37,143 bases of DNA from Desulfuromonadales bacterium. Its GTDB lineage: Bacteria; Desulfobacterota; Desulfuromonadia; Desulfuromonadales; JAHYIW01. Below, piece by piece: positions 1 to 9,632 of this stretch. Position numbers and translations under genes: made by a program. The notes under the pieces were generated by a model that saw only the letters and a list, made by a program, of their open reading frames with translations, searched no databases and was not told where the DNA came from. Where the stretch lies: positions 1 to 37,143 of the forward strand of contig JARGFI010000026.1 in the NCBI GenBank assembly GCA_029210745.1, in the 5' to 3' direction. Every line of letters begins with the position of its first letter. The first letter of the stretch is position 1.

Positions 1-1363
1 CGGCCCCTTGCGAAAGGGACTGACTCGAATCGGACACCTGCGCACTTCCCGAGGCGATCTGCTCGGCAGCCACATGGACCTGACCGAGAATGCCATTGAG
101 ATCCTGCCCCAGTTTCTGCAATGCACCGCGCAGGCTGTCGCGCTCATCGCGGGGTGTAACCGAAAAGGTCAAGTCGCCGTCGGCGAGGCGTTGCAGGGGA
201 TGGATCACTTCGTTTTCAAGGCTGTCGGCAAAGGCGTCCATGGTGGCCCCCATCTGGCCGATTTCATCGGAGCGATTGAGGTTGAGACGGGTGCCGAGGC
301 GACCGCGTTCCATTTCGCGGATCATGACGACCAGTTGCTGGACCGGACCTTGAATGCCGCGAGCGATAATCAGCGCGAGGAGGATGCCGAGGGGCAGGGC
401 GACGAGGAGAATGATCAGCACGCCGACGCGTGTGGTTGAGGCTTCGGCAAGCATCTCTTCGTCGCTCATGATATTGGCGGTTGTTGTGGCAACAACTTCC
501 TTGAGCAGTTTCTGGATTTCTACCAGACTCGGAGTGGTTTCGCTCGCATAAACCTGGCGGGCGGCAGTGACCCCGGCAATCAACTCGTCAGCGCGTTGCT
601 GAAGCTGCTCAATCACCTGCCGGGTATTGTCGAGCGCGGGGAGCGTGCGGTCACGGAATAATTGTTGGGCACGTTCGTAATTGGTCCCTGCTTGCTCAAT
701 GGCGATTGCGGAGTCGTGGAGCTGCCGGTGGGGTTCTTTGATCTGTTCGAGCAGACTGGCGAGTTGTGCATCAGTATTGCTCAACTCTTTACCTTTTTCG
801 CCGTAGATAAATTTCCCCAGACCACAAAGATGATCATCCGTCTGTATGCCGATGCGTGATTTTTTCAAGAGCAGGTAATCATAGATCTTATTGACCCAAA
901 TGAGGTGATCGACCTCTTTCTGGGCGAGAAAGGTACTGATTGTCGGGTCAATGGCGCGGTTGAGTTTTTCAATCTTGATTGCCGAAGCGTGCAACTGCCG
1001 ATGCGGTTCTTCAATCCGCTCCAGCGTACCGCGCAATTCGGGGATTAATTGCTGCGCCCTGGTGCGCCCCTCGCCGTAATACCACTGGCCGAACCCGCAT
1101 TTGTGCTCATCCGTTTCAATGTCCAGCTTGGTAACGTGTTCGTCGTTGAGAAAATCGCTGAGTTTTTTTAACCAGTTGAGATGGTCAACCTCACGCTGGG
1201 CAATCATCCCGCGTAGCTGATTGCCGGCAATCACCTGCCCGGCATCGTCAACAATATTGTTGACCCCAAAAAATGACCACGCGCCGATGGCACTCATCAA
1301 TAGCAGCAGTGAACCGAAACCGGCGGTGAACTTTAGTCCCAGACGCAAATCTTTCCAGCGCAT
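1..1363 (-). CDS. methyl-accepting chemotaxis protein with tandem CZB-like sensor repeats (N-terminal part; runs off the window)
   Basis: This is the first 454 residues of a transmembrane chemoreceptor; the signalling tip lies beyond base 1. Reading the minus strand from ATG at 1363 gives a first membrane segment (about residues 10-33), a long extracytoplasmic region, a second membrane segment (about 312-334) and a HAMP-like linker (about 335-390). The sensor region contains two copies of a CZB-like module (chemoreceptor zinc-binding, normally three His and one Cys). Copy 1 has H61, C89, H121 and H125; copy 2 has H153, C180, H212 and H216. Both share the pattern VDHLxW ... CGxGxxxYGE ... EPHRQLH. 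The start is supported by GGAGG six bases upstream. A sigma-54-like promoter lies about 60 bases ahead. The ligand of the sensor is unknown; zinc or a redox/oxidant signal is the family-based guess. Confidence 0.88.
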   Translation of the reverse strand, partial: MRWKDLRLGLKFTAGFGSLLLLMSAIGAWSFFGVNNIVDDAGQVIAGNQLRGMIAQREVDHLNWLKKLSDFLNDEHVTKLDIETDEHKCGFGQWYYGEGRTRAQQLIPELRGTLERIEEPHRQLHASAIKIEKLNRAIDPTISTFLAQKEVDHLIWVNKIYDYLLLKKSRIGIQTDDHLCGLGKFIYGEKGKELSNTDAQLASLLEQIKEPHRQLHDSAIAIEQAGTNYERAQQLFRDRTLPALDNTRQVIEQLQQRADELIAGVTAARQVYASETTPSLVEIQKLLKEVVATTTANIMSDEEMLAEASTTRVGVLIILLVALPLGILLALIIARGIQGPVQQLVVMIREMERGRLGTRLNLNRSDEIGQMGATMDAFADSLENEVIHPLQRLADGDLTFSVTPRDERDSLRGALQKLGQDLNGILGQVHVAAEQIASGSAQVSDSSQSLSQGA

Positions 1364-1419
1364 AAATGTCCTCCAGTGGCGGGTGTCCGCCTGTGGTTTG
1401 ACTTAGGTTTGACTGTCTT

Positions 1420-1435
1420 AGCAAATAATGTGCCT
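1420..1435 (-). promoter_or_regulatory. sigma-54 (RpoN)-type promoter for the chemoreceptor
   Basis: The minus strand reads AGGCACATTATTTGCT. It has the invariant GG (-24) and GC (-12) at the correct spacing and matches the consensus TGGCACG-N4-TTGCW at all but two positions. Transcription would start near 1410, giving a leader of roughly 47 bases to the ATG at 1363. Sigma-54 control of motility and chemotaxis genes is known in Geobacter relatives; its use here is inferred. Confidence 0.6.
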
Positions 1436-1880
1436 TTGTAAAGAGCTTGTTTTAATTGAGCGGCTGTGGTCGCGGTTCTTCGATGAATATCAGGGACATT
1501 GGACTCATATTTGTGGCGGGGGGTCTATTTCATCATGATACGATGCAAGACGATTAACGTGGAAACTGTAAGTGGTATTAAATAGCCAATATGGTAATTA
1601 CGGTCGTTGTCGTATCTGTTGCGTACGCAATAAAAGTTGTTAAAGCCAATTGAAATAAGGGTTTATTGCGCGGAGAGTGCATGTAATGCTTGTTCTCGGC
1701 GACGGAGAACGACTAATATCGTGACGGCGATGGAGGATAAACCATATTTGATATAAAGTTAATGAGTGTGACAGTGCGACACAGTATGTTGTGCCACTGT
1801 GCCAACGCATCATTACCGTAGAACTTTTGCCGGAAGAGAGGACGGGGGAGTGCCGATCGTTGAAAAAAGCGTTGTTGAAG
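1436..1880. other. intergenic stretch without a recognisable gene
   Basis: About 450 bases lie between the chemoreceptor promoter and the tRNA terminator. I see no reading frame with a convincing start and ribosome binding site. A short inverted repeat (GTTCTC / GAGAAC, 1692-1710) and a second one (CAGTG / CACTG, within about 1770-1805) are visible but have no T-tract and no assigned role. An open frame on the minus strand here runs into the tRNA gene and is not credible. Confidence 0.6.
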
Positions 1881-1920
1881 AATAAATAAAAAGGACTTGC
1901 AGCATCGACCGCAAGTCCTT
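1881..1920 (-). terminator. Rho-independent terminator of tRNA-Ala
   Basis: A perfect 10-bp stem (AAGGACTTGC / GCAAGTCCTT, 1891-1920) with a 10-base loop is followed on the minus strand by a T-rich tail (1881-1890). It lies 9 bases beyond the CCA end of the tRNA. Confidence 0.85.
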
Positions 1921-1929
1921 GATCGTTTT

Positions 1930-2005
<76 letters not shown>

Positions 2006-2018
2006 GAAACGGAGCCAA

Positions 2019-2048
2019 CTTATATCAAAGCCCCTCTTGCCCTGTCAA
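2019..2048 (-). promoter_or_regulatory. sigma-70-type promoter of tRNA-Ala
   Basis: A perfect -35 box TTGACA (2048-2043) and a -10 box TATAAG (2024-2019) are separated by 18 bases. Transcription would begin about 2012, a few bases before the mature tRNA 5' end at 2005. Confidence 0.75.
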
Positions 2049-2180
2049 TAAAATTCTGCAACGCTAAGAAGCAATCCGCGCGGTGGTTCAGTGTTGAATG
2101 CTGTTCGATAGCGAAAAGACTGGAAAGCTTGGGGAAAATCAATTAAACTCCGATGTCGAATTTAATCTATGGAGGATCGG

Positions 2181-3290
2181 ATGTCCAGACCAAGAGTCCT
2201 TATTTGCTTGTTGCTTGTCACCTGGTGCTTGCTGACTTCCGCTTGCAGCAGAAAAGATACAGGTGAGACGGTGATGTTTCGCGGCGATGCGAGCCGCAGC
2301 GGCATTACAAAGGCCACTGCCGTGAAGACCCTCAGCGGGGTGCAGTGGCAAGTGCCGACCGGGTATGTGGTTACAGCGTCACCGACGGTGGCGAACAATG
2401 TGGTGTATATCGGCAGCATGGATCGAACTTTTCGGGCGCTGGAGGCAGCAACTGGCAAAGAACTCTGGAAGTTTGACTCGCAGGGGAAAATTTTGTCGAG
2501 TGCGGCGGTTGCCGGAGATGTTGTCTGTTTCGGGACCGATAAAGGACGGTTCCTTGCGTTGAACCGCACGACCGGTGCGTTGCTGTGGGAAATCGACGTC
2601 AAGGATGGGGGAATCAACGCGTCTCCGGCGATAGTCGGCAAGCAGGTAGTTTTTGCCGACAGCAACGGTCGTTTACTGGCCGCGGAGCTGAAGACCGGCA
2701 AGCAGGTCTGGCAGTTTGAAGCGGGAGCAGCGATCGAATCGTCGCCGGCAGTCAACGATAAGCTGGTTTTTTTTGGAACGCGCAAGGGGCACCTGATCGC
2801 CGTCAATCTTGATGATGGCAAGGAAGTCTGGCGTTATCAGACAAAGCGCGCAATCGTGGCAACGCCTGCAGTTCAAGCGGGCATCCTGGTGGTCGGGAGC
2901 CTTGACCGTCGGCTTTATGCGTTTGATCCGGCCAGCGGCAAACTGCGTTGGCAACAACGGTTGGGGAATGAAATTACATCCTCTGCGGCACTGCTGGGGG
3001 AAACCCTTTATGTGGGCTGCGATGACAATAATCTTTATGCGCTGGAATTGGCTACGGGGAAATTGCGCTGGCGTTTTAAAACCGGCGGGATGGTCAATTC
3101 ATCGCCGACCGTTGCCGACGGTGTGGTCTATTTTGGCAGTCGTGACAGTCATTTTTATGCGGTTGCGGCAGAGACCGGCAAGGAGCTCTGGAAATTCAAG
3201 GCCGGTGGGTGGGTGCGAACGACTCCTGCGGTGGTCAAGGGGACGGTTTATTTCGGCAGTGATGACCGCAACATCTATGCGTTGCACTGA
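2181..3290 (+). CDS. PQQ-like beta-propeller lipoprotein (BamB-like fold)
   Basis: This 369-residue predicted lipoprotein has a hydrophobic signal ending in LLTSAC, with Cys as the likely lipidated residue. It is followed by a run of about seven beta-propeller repeats, each marked by a tryptophan-docking motif such as TGKELWKF, TGALLWEI, TGKQVWQF or DGKEVWRY, and VVYFGS-type strands. The fold is that of PQQ-repeat proteins such as BamB, but I see no BamA or other outer-membrane assembly gene beside it, so its partner is unknown. I prefer ATG at 2181 because GGAGG sits five bases upstream; the in-frame ATG at 2169 would overlap that ribosome binding site. It appears monocistronic and ends at a hairpin. 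Confidence 0.88.
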   Translation: MSRPRVLICLLLVTWCLLTSACSRKDTGETVMFRGDASRSGITKATAVKTLSGVQWQVPTGYVVTASPTVANNVVYIGSMDRTFRALEAATGKELWKFDSQGKILSSAAVAGDVVCFGTDKGRFLALNRTTGALLWEIDVKDGGINASPAIVGKQVVFADSNGRLLAAELKTGKQVWQFEAGAAIESSPAVNDKLVFFGTRKGHLIAVNLDDGKEVWRYQTKRAIVATPAVQAGILVVGSLDRRLYAFDPASGKLRWQQRLGNEITSSAALLGETLYVGCDDNNLYALELATGKLRWRFKTGGMVNSSPTVADGVVYFGSRDSHFYAVAAETGKELWKFKAGGWVRTTPAVVKGTVYFGSDDRNIYALH

Positions 3291-3326
3291 TCCCCTGTAA
3301 ATGATGGAATTGGTCTGTTGAATAAA

Positions 3327-3356
3327 CATGGCCCGATTCAAATGAGTCGGGTCATG
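3327..3356. terminator. hairpin between convergent genes
   Basis: A 13-bp stem with G-T pairs (CATGGCCCGATTC / GAGTCGGGTCATG) around an AAAT loop lies between the propeller gene and the minus-strand TPR gene. The following sequence is only moderately T-rich. It probably terminates transcription from one or both sides. Confidence 0.6.
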
Positions 3357-3391
3357 TTGTGTGTCGATGCCTGAAATATTCCCGCCCGGAA

Positions 3392-4078
3392 TCAATATTC
3401 TCCATATTTTTCCTTGAGCGCACTCCAGTCAGCTTCAATCTCTTTTTCCAAAGCAGGTTTGCGCCCCGCCAGGTTGATGGCGTTGAACAAGGTGCCGAAG
3501 GCCGCTGGAATCTGATCAAGACGCACGTAAGCAGTGGTGGCGTGCTGCAGGATACGCGCGGCAACTTCTTTGCTCGGTTGTGCCGCCAAGCCGCGATTAA
3601 AAAAACGCAGGGCGTCGCGCATATCGCCGTCCCGCGCCGTAAGCACACCCTGAATATCGTAGTACGCTGCGCTGTTTTCTGAAAGTTGCTGACTCAATTG
3701 TTTGGCGGTTTCGGGGTCATCCAGCTTGAACAATGCCAGGAGCGACAGGCGATAAATAAACTCGTTGCGCCGCGGGTGCTCGGGGGGGAGGTGCTCCAGT
3801 CCCTTCTGGTAGTGGGTGCGGGCATCCTGCCAGCGAGACAGAACTTCAAGAATTTCACCGTAGCGCAGGGCGTGGTCGGCGTCATCCGGGGCAAGCTTAA
3901 TGGCCGCTGCCAGCTCAGCCGCTGCGGCAGAGAATTGTCTGTCGGTAATGTGCGATTCAGCGCTGAGACGTAAATCCTCCGCGCTGCGCTGCGGCGGGGC
4001 CGGTGTCCCGGCACAGCCGGACAGAATGAGCGCGACAAAAGTGGTCAGGAGCCAGATTGCGAACGCCGGTCGATTCAT
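3392..4078 (-). CDS. TPR-repeat lipoprotein of unknown role
   Basis: The protein is about 228 residues from ATG at 4078, with a signal peptide ending in the lipobox LSGC, so it is a predicted lipoprotein. The remainder is helical and TPR-like (for example AAAELAAAIKLAPDDADHALRYGEIL and the following RWQDARTHYQKGLEHLP stretch), suggesting a protein-interaction scaffold. The frame extends upstream to GTG 4129, adjoining the purC stop; the extension contains an in-frame 9-residue duplication (ETKNMYRPA / KTKDMNRPA). I favour 4078 because the signal peptide begins there, but the ribosome binding sequence is poor (AAAGGA only one base from ATG). It is the last gene of the ppiD-purC unit. Function not recognised. 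Confidence 0.75.
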   Translation of the reverse strand: MNRPAFAIWLLTTFVALILSGCAGTPAPPQRSAEDLRLSAESHITDRQFSAAAAELAAAIKLAPDDADHALRYGEILEVLSRWQDARTHYQKGLEHLPPEHPRRNEFIYRLSLLALFKLDDPETAKQLSQQLSENSAAYYDIQGVLTARDGDMRDALRFFNRGLAAQPSKEVAARILQHATTAYVRLDQIPAAFGTLFNAINLAGRKPALEKEIEADWSALKEKYGEY

Positions 4079-4119
4079 GTCCTTTGTTTTAGCCGGTCGA
4101 TACATGTTCTTTGTTTCAA
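4066..4119 (-). repeat. 27-bp imperfect tandem duplication at the start of the TPR lipoprotein gene
   Basis: Two adjacent 27-base copies beginning CCGGTCGATTCATGT and CCGGTCGATACATGT (plus strand) differ at a few positions. The unit is a multiple of three and keeps the frame. Each copy carries an ATG on the coding strand, so the duplication creates alternative starts. Confidence 0.65.
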
Positions 4120-4130
4120 CACGATTCACA

Positions 4131-5021
4131 TCACAAGGTGATACCGGTTAGCAGCTTGAGTGCTTCACAATACTTTTCAGCGGTTTTGGTGACGATTTCT
4201 TCCGGCAGGGGGGGGGGCGGAGCGGTTTTCCCCCAGTCAAGGGTTTCAAGGTAGTCGCGTAGAAACTGCTTGTCAAAGCTCGGTTGCGGACCGCCGGGGC
4301 GGTAGCGGTCTTGCGGCCAGAAACGCGATGAGTCGGGGGTTAGTGCTTCATCAATCCAGATCAGCTGGCCGTTGCGCAAGCCGAATTCAAATTTGGTGTC
4401 GGCAATGATGATGCCCTTTTCGGCGGCGATTGAACGTGCCCGTTGGTAAATCTTCAGTGAGATTTCACTGACTTGCTCGGCGATATCTTTGCCGCACAAT
4501 TCAATGGCTCGCGCCAGTGAGATGTTTTCGTCATGGTCGCCCAGCTCGGCCTTGGTCGAAGGCGTAAAGAGGTCTTCGGGAAGTTTGTCGCTTTCGACTA
4601 AACCTGGCGGCAGAGCAATGGAGCAGATGCTCCCCTGTTCACGGTACTCTTTCCAGCCCGAACCGGAGACGTAGCCGCGCACGATACACTCGATGGGGAG
4701 TGGCTCGGCCTTGACCACCAGCATCGAGCGCCCTTCCAGTTGCTCTCGATACTGGTGGGTCACGGCGGGAAAATCATCGACGTCGGTGGCGATGATATGG
4801 TGCGGAACAAGGTCTCCCATCTGTTCAAACCAGAATTTGGAGATTTGGGTCAGAACGACACCCTTTTGCGGTATCCCTTGATCCATAATCACGTCAAAAG
4901 CCGATATCCGGTCACTGGTGACGATCAGCAAATGCTCGCCAAGATCGTAAATGTCGCGGACCTTGCCGCGATTGACCAGCTTGAGCCCGGGAAAGTTTGT
5001 GTTCATCACTAATGGTGTCAT
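4131..5021 (-). CDS. purC: phosphoribosylaminoimidazole-succinocarboxamide synthase (SAICAR synthetase)
   Basis: PurC joins CAIR and aspartate using ATP to make SAICAR in purine biosynthesis. The 296-residue protein has the family's hallmarks: [14 protein letters not shown] near the N-terminus (nucleotide-binding beta-hairpin), the [20 protein letters not shown] segment, [16 protein letters not shown], and the DTKFEFG and [12 protein letters not shown] motifs. Its length fits the longer bacterial and yeast-type form. ATG at 5021 has GGAGG nine bases upstream, lying within the end of the ppiD-type gene, whose stop is one base away; translational coupling is likely. The downstream TPR lipoprotein follows directly. 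Confidence 0.97.
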   Translation of the reverse strand: MTPLVMNTNFPGLKLVNRGKVRDIYDLGEHLLIVTSDRISAFDVIMDQGIPQKGVVLTQISKFWFEQMGDLVPHHIIATDVDDFPAVTHQYREQLEGRSMLVVKAEPLPIECIVRGYVSGSGWKEYREQGSICSIALPPGLVESDKLPEDLFTPSTKAELGDHDENISLARAIELCGKDIAEQVSEISLKIYQRARSIAAEKGIIIADTKFEFGLRNGQLIWIDEALTPDSSRFWPQDRYRPGGPQPSFDKQFLRDYLETLDWGKTAPPPPLPEEIVTKTAEKYCEALKLLTGITL

Positions 5022-5022
5022 G

Positions 5023-6960
5023 TTATTTCTCCTCCAAAAAGTTGCGCAGAATCGGAGTATAGGCGATGGTTGCGGCGTCTTTCAGCGCTTTGATGCGCGT
5101 ATTAACGGCCTCATCTTCCTTGCGGGCCAGCAATGCCTTTTCAATCTCGGCACGCTCGCCGTCGAGTTGACTCATGTCTGCCGCAAGCTGTTCGGTGCGT
5201 TTGGCAAGCACATAATTACCGTCAACGGTGTAGACTTCGGGAAGAATCGACTGACCCGCCGGCAGTGCGAATGCGGCATCAACCAGTGCTGCGGCATTGC
5301 CGAGCCGAGGAACAAAATCACCGTAAGAGCGGCTGAATGGCTCTGTTTCCTCCAGCTCAACGTTGAATTTTTTGGCCAGTTCCCCCAGCCGTGCGCCATC
5401 CTGGGCTAATTTTAACGCTTGTTCCGCGGTATTTTTCGCCAATGTTACGCTCGCTGCGGAACGCAAGGCTTTTTCTACCTTGGCGCGGACTTCGCTCAAT
5501 TTCGGAAGCCGACTGGGCTGTCGTTCCTTGACGGTCAACAGAATGACTCCCTGTCCGTCGATGGTGATTGGTCGTGCCAGCTTGCCGTCTTCGAGGCTGA
5601 ACGCAGCGCTGCTGATTTCAGCGGAGACCCCGATGCCGTCGATCGCTTCATCACGCGCAAAAAAACCGGTTTCCTTGATGCCAAGATTATTGTCTTTGGC
5701 GGCGGCGTCGAGGTTCCCCGTTTTGCGATTGATATTAAAGGCATCCATGGCTTTTTCCATCGCTAACTCACGGGCCTTTTGCGTGCGTAAGGCGCTTTTG
5801 ACGAGGTCGCTGACCTCGGCAAGCGGTTTGACTCCGGCGGCAATGTAGCCGGTTGTCTTGATGATATGCAGGCCGAACGATGTTTCGACAATATCGCTGA
5901 CCGCGCCCGGTTGCAAAGCGAAAGCAGCCTTTTCAAAGGAGGCAACCATTGCGCCGCGACCGAAATAACCAAGGGAACCGCCCTGCTTGGCGGTTCCCTG
6001 ATCATCAGAATATTTTTTCGCCAGCGCGGCAAAATCACCATCGTCGCGAACTTCAGCAAGAATTTTTTCGGCCAGTTCGCGCTTCGCCTGACGGGTGTCC
6101 TCATCGGCATTTTCGGCGATTTTGATCAGAATGTGTGAGGCTTCGACCTGTTCGGGGATGTCATATTCGACCAGATGACGGCGATAATAACGGTTGATTT
6201 CCTCATCGCTGAAGGTAATCTCATCTGCGTAACGCGCCGGTTCAAACTGCAAGTAACGCAACGAAAGCCGCTCCGGAAGGCGGAATTCCTCGCGTTTGTC
6301 AGCGAAAAAATCTTCCAGGGCACGCTCCGTTACCTTGACCTTGTTTTCAAAGAGCGCCGGAACCATGCGGATAAAAGCCAACGTGACCTTTTCGTTGCGT
6401 GCCTTAAATTCTGTTTCGATCTCCGCGTCGCTGACAGTAATCCCCGCTTTGAGCTGATTACGCACCTTTTCTGCCAGCAGTTCATTGGTTTGCAGCGCTT
6501 CAAATTCGTCACTTGTCATGCGCTGATAAGCCAGACTTTGCAGATAGCGTTCCTTGCTGAATACGCCGTTTTCCTGAAATGCCGGGATTTGCGCTATGCG
6601 TGCAACCAGCTCTGATTTGCTGACCGATAAACCGAGCTTTTTCGCTTCCTGTAGCAACAGGGTTTCCTCTACGATCATCTCCAGGGCCTGCTGGCGCAGC
6701 CCAAGTTGTTTCTCCAGTGCCGGGGAAAACTGTTCCCGGTAGACATTCTGGTAAAAACGATAGAGATTGCCGTAAGTCGTCTGGTAGGATTGGTAGCTGA
6801 TCGGCTCGCCGTTGACCGTGGCGGCAAGCGTTGTGTCGTCGGTGCCGCTGCCGCCAGGGGCAGTCATCATCGCATAACCGATAACGAAGCTGAGAATGAT
6901 TATGGCAAAGGCTACCTTGATCAAGACCGATTTTTGTTGTGAACGCATATGACCGAGCAT
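5023..6960 (-). CDS. ppiD: membrane-anchored periplasmic peptidyl-prolyl isomerase (PpiD/SurA type)
   Basis: This is a predicted inner-membrane-anchored folding helper. From ATG at 6960 (645 residues) there is one membrane segment (about 14-33, [20 protein letters not shown]), a SurA_N-like chaperone region (about 45-190) and a parvulin domain (about 270-360) with [23 protein letters not shown] and SFGLHIIK. A second C-terminal region (about 390-640) resembles the distal part of PpiD. The frame is open back to 7023, but ATG 6960 has AAGGAG upstream (about 11 bases) and starts just before the membrane helix; ATG 6948 is also possible. It is the first gene of the unit with purC. PpiD versus another SurA-like paralogue cannot be settled from sequence alone. 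Confidence 0.88.
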   Translation of the reverse strand: MLGHMRSQQKSVLIKVAFAIIILSFVIGYAMMTAPGGSGTDDTTLAATVNGEPISYQSYQTTYGNLYRFYQNVYREQFSPALEKQLGLRQQALEMIVEETLLLQEAKKLGLSVSKSELVARIAQIPAFQENGVFSKERYLQSLAYQRMTSDEFEALQTNELLAEKVRNQLKAGITVSDAEIETEFKARNEKVTLAFIRMVPALFENKVKVTERALEDFFADKREEFRLPERLSLRYLQFEPARYADEITFSDEEINRYYRRHLVEYDIPEQVEASHILIKIAENADEDTRQAKRELAEKILAEVRDDGDFAALAKKYSDDQGTAKQGGSLGYFGRGAMVASFEKAAFALQPGAVSDIVETSFGLHIIKTTGYIAAGVKPLAEVSDLVKSALRTQKARELAMEKAMDAFNINRKTGNLDAAAKDNNLGIKETGFFARDEAIDGIGVSAEISSAAFSLEDGKLARPITIDGQGVILLTVKERQPSRLPKLSEVRAKVEKALRSAASVTLAKNTAEQALKLAQDGARLGELAKKFNVELEETEPFSRSYGDFVPRLGNAAALVDAAFALPAGQSILPEVYTVDGNYVLAKRTEQLAADMSQLDGERAEIEKALLARKEDEAVNTRIKALKDAATIAYTPILRNFLEEK

Positions 6961-7062
6961 GGGCGGTATAACTCCTTGTGAGTAATTTGTGGCACCATAT
7001 AAACAGCGCCGCATGTTAGCCAATCAAGGGGTGTTTTGCAATAGCAAAGTTCCTTTTAGTTC

Positions 7063-7091
7063 TTGAAAATCCACTGTTTATTTGCTAGGTT
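7063..7091 (+). promoter_or_regulatory. predicted promoter of the mre operon
   Basis: TTGAAA (7063-7068) and an extended -10 TGC-TAGGTT (7083-7091) are separated by 17 bases. It lies in the divergent region between the ppiD-type gene and mreB, giving a leader of about 65 bases before GTG 7162. Confidence 0.5.
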
Positions 7092-7104
7092 GGTGCGGAT
7101 TTAA

Positions 7105-8202
<1,098 letters not shown>

Positions 8203-8254
8203 TCACGGCACATCAGGCTGCCGGCCGACGGTGGATGTCGTTCCGTATTGATTG

Positions 8255-8275
8255 AAGAGGGCCGTGGCCCTCTTT
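8255..8275 (+). terminator. GC-rich hairpin between mreB and mreC
   Basis: AAGAGGGCC / GGCCCTCTT form a perfect inverted repeat with almost no loop, followed by TTGCCTATTTTG, a weak T-tract. It sits in the 96-base mreB-mreC gap. It may be an attenuator or a processing/stability hairpin that sets MreB above the other cluster proteins. Confidence 0.45.
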
Positions 8276-8298
8276 GCCTATTTTGAAACGCGGGACTG

Positions 8299-9114
8299 AT
8301 GAATTTTTTCTCCCGGTATCGTCCGAAAATTCTTGCCCTGCTGCTGCTTCTGGCGGCACTGCTTTTCTATACGGTCGGTTTGCGCGTCACTGCTTCGAGC
8401 AGTCTTTTTGAACGCGCGGTGATCTCCCTCACTGCCCCGCTCCAGAATCTCATCACCTCCGCGTGTCAGCGTACTGCTGAACTCTGGACCCATTACCTGT
8501 GGTTGGTTGAAACCGCTTCCCGCAACGAACAGTTGCAGGACGAAAATCGCGACTTGCGTGGTCAGTTGGCGGCGGTTACAGAAGTCAGCCTTGAGAACGA
8601 TCGTTTGCGCAAGTTGCTCAACTTCAAGCAGGAAATCAAGTTACGCACCTTGCCTGCCCGCGTAATCGCCGAGGACGCGACCAACTGGTTTCAGACGGTC
8701 GTTATCGACAAAGGTGCGAAACACGGGCTGCGTGAAGGGCTGCCGGTGGTTGTCGCGGAAGGCGTGGTAGGCCGAATCATTCGTGTTTCCGTGCGCGAGT
8801 CGCGGGTGCTGTTGATTACCGATGCGTCCTCAGCGGTTGCGGCGATTATTCAGCATAGCCGGACCCGCGGTATCTGCCGCGGTCGGGGCACAAACCTCTC
8901 TTTTGAATTTGTTTTACGTCAGCAGCCGATTGCAGTAGGTGACCGGATTGTTACTGCCGGGACCGGCGGGGTCTTCCCCAAAGGTCTGCCGCTCGGGATT
9001 GCCAGCAAGGTTGACGTTGACGAGTATGGGCTTTTTCAGCAGGTTGAAATGGTGCCGCTGGCCGATTTTTCTCGCCTTGAGGACGTGCTGGTCTTGCTGC
9101 CGGAGGAATCATGA
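8299..9114 (+). CDS. mreC: rod shape-determining protein MreC
   Basis: MreC is a bitopic inner-membrane protein that links MreB and MreD to the periplasmic penicillin-binding protein. The 271-residue product has a short cytoplasmic N-terminus, one membrane segment (about residues 10-27, ILALLLLLAALLFYTVGL), a coiled coil (about 70-110, NEQLQDENRDLRGQLAAV) and the beta-rich MreC domain with DKGAKHGLREGLPVV, GVVGRII and DRIVTAGTGGVFPKGLPLG. The start has no clear Shine-Dalgarno sequence. Its stop overlaps the mreD start (ATGA). Confidence 0.95.
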   Translation: MNFFSRYRPKILALLLLLAALLFYTVGLRVTASSSLFERAVISLTAPLQNLITSACQRTAELWTHYLWLVETASRNEQLQDENRDLRGQLAAVTEVSLENDRLRKLLNFKQEIKLRTLPARVIAEDATNWFQTVVIDKGAKHGLREGLPVVVAEGVVGRIIRVSVRESRVLLITDASSAVAAIIQHSRTRGICRGRGTNLSFEFVLRQQPIAVGDRIVTAGTGGVFPKGLPLGIASKVDVDEYGLFQQVEMVPLADFSRLEDVLVLLPEES

Positions 9115-9632
9115 GGCTGATGGTTTATCTGTCGATAGGATTACTCGTTGTCCTGCTGCAAACAGCGTTCCTCGCGTTCTTCCCGCTCCGCCCGCTCAAA
9201 CCGGAATTTTTATTAATTCTGACAGTTTATCTCGCGCTGCACGAATCACTCATCAAAGGCGGTCTGCTGGTTTATCTGCTCGGTTGCCTTTACGATGTCT
9301 TTGCCGGCCCCTTTTTGGGATTGCATGGTTTCACTTTTTTGCTCGTTTACTATTTTACGCGGGGGATTGCCAGTCGCATGAACACCGAAAGTTCCGCTTC
9401 GCTGATCGTTCTGGTGGCGAGTGGAACGGTCTTGCATGTCGTCGCTGTGTTTTTTTCACTGGCCTATTTTGCAGACATTGCTGGTGGTATCTGGCTGATT
9501 TTCGGGCAACTCTTTCCGCAGACGCTCCTTAATTTACTCGCGACCGGGCTGTTGATCATGTTTTTCAGTACACTTCAACGCCGTTTCCCCCGCCTGGATA
9601 TTTCCGGTGTCCAGCGTCTGGATGATGTCTGA
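9111..9632 (+). CDS. mreD: rod shape-determining protein MreD
   Basis: MreD is a small integral membrane partner of MreC. The 173-residue sequence is almost entirely hydrophobic, with about five membrane segments (for example LVVLLQTAFLAFF, FLLILTVYLAL, LLVYLLGCLYDVFAGPFLG and LLATGLLIMFF), and has the LYDVFAG-type loop seen in the family. It overlaps mreC by four bases (ATGA) and mrdA by one base (TGATG), so the three are translationally coupled. Confidence 0.92.
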   Translation: MRLMVYLSIGLLVVLLQTAFLAFFPLRPLKPEFLLILTVYLALHESLIKGGLLVYLLGCLYDVFAGPFLGLHGFTFLLVYYFTRGIASRMNTESSASLIVLVASGTVLHVVAVFFSLAYFADIAGGIWLIFGQLFPQTLLNLLATGLLIMFFSTLQRRFPRLDISGVQRLDDV

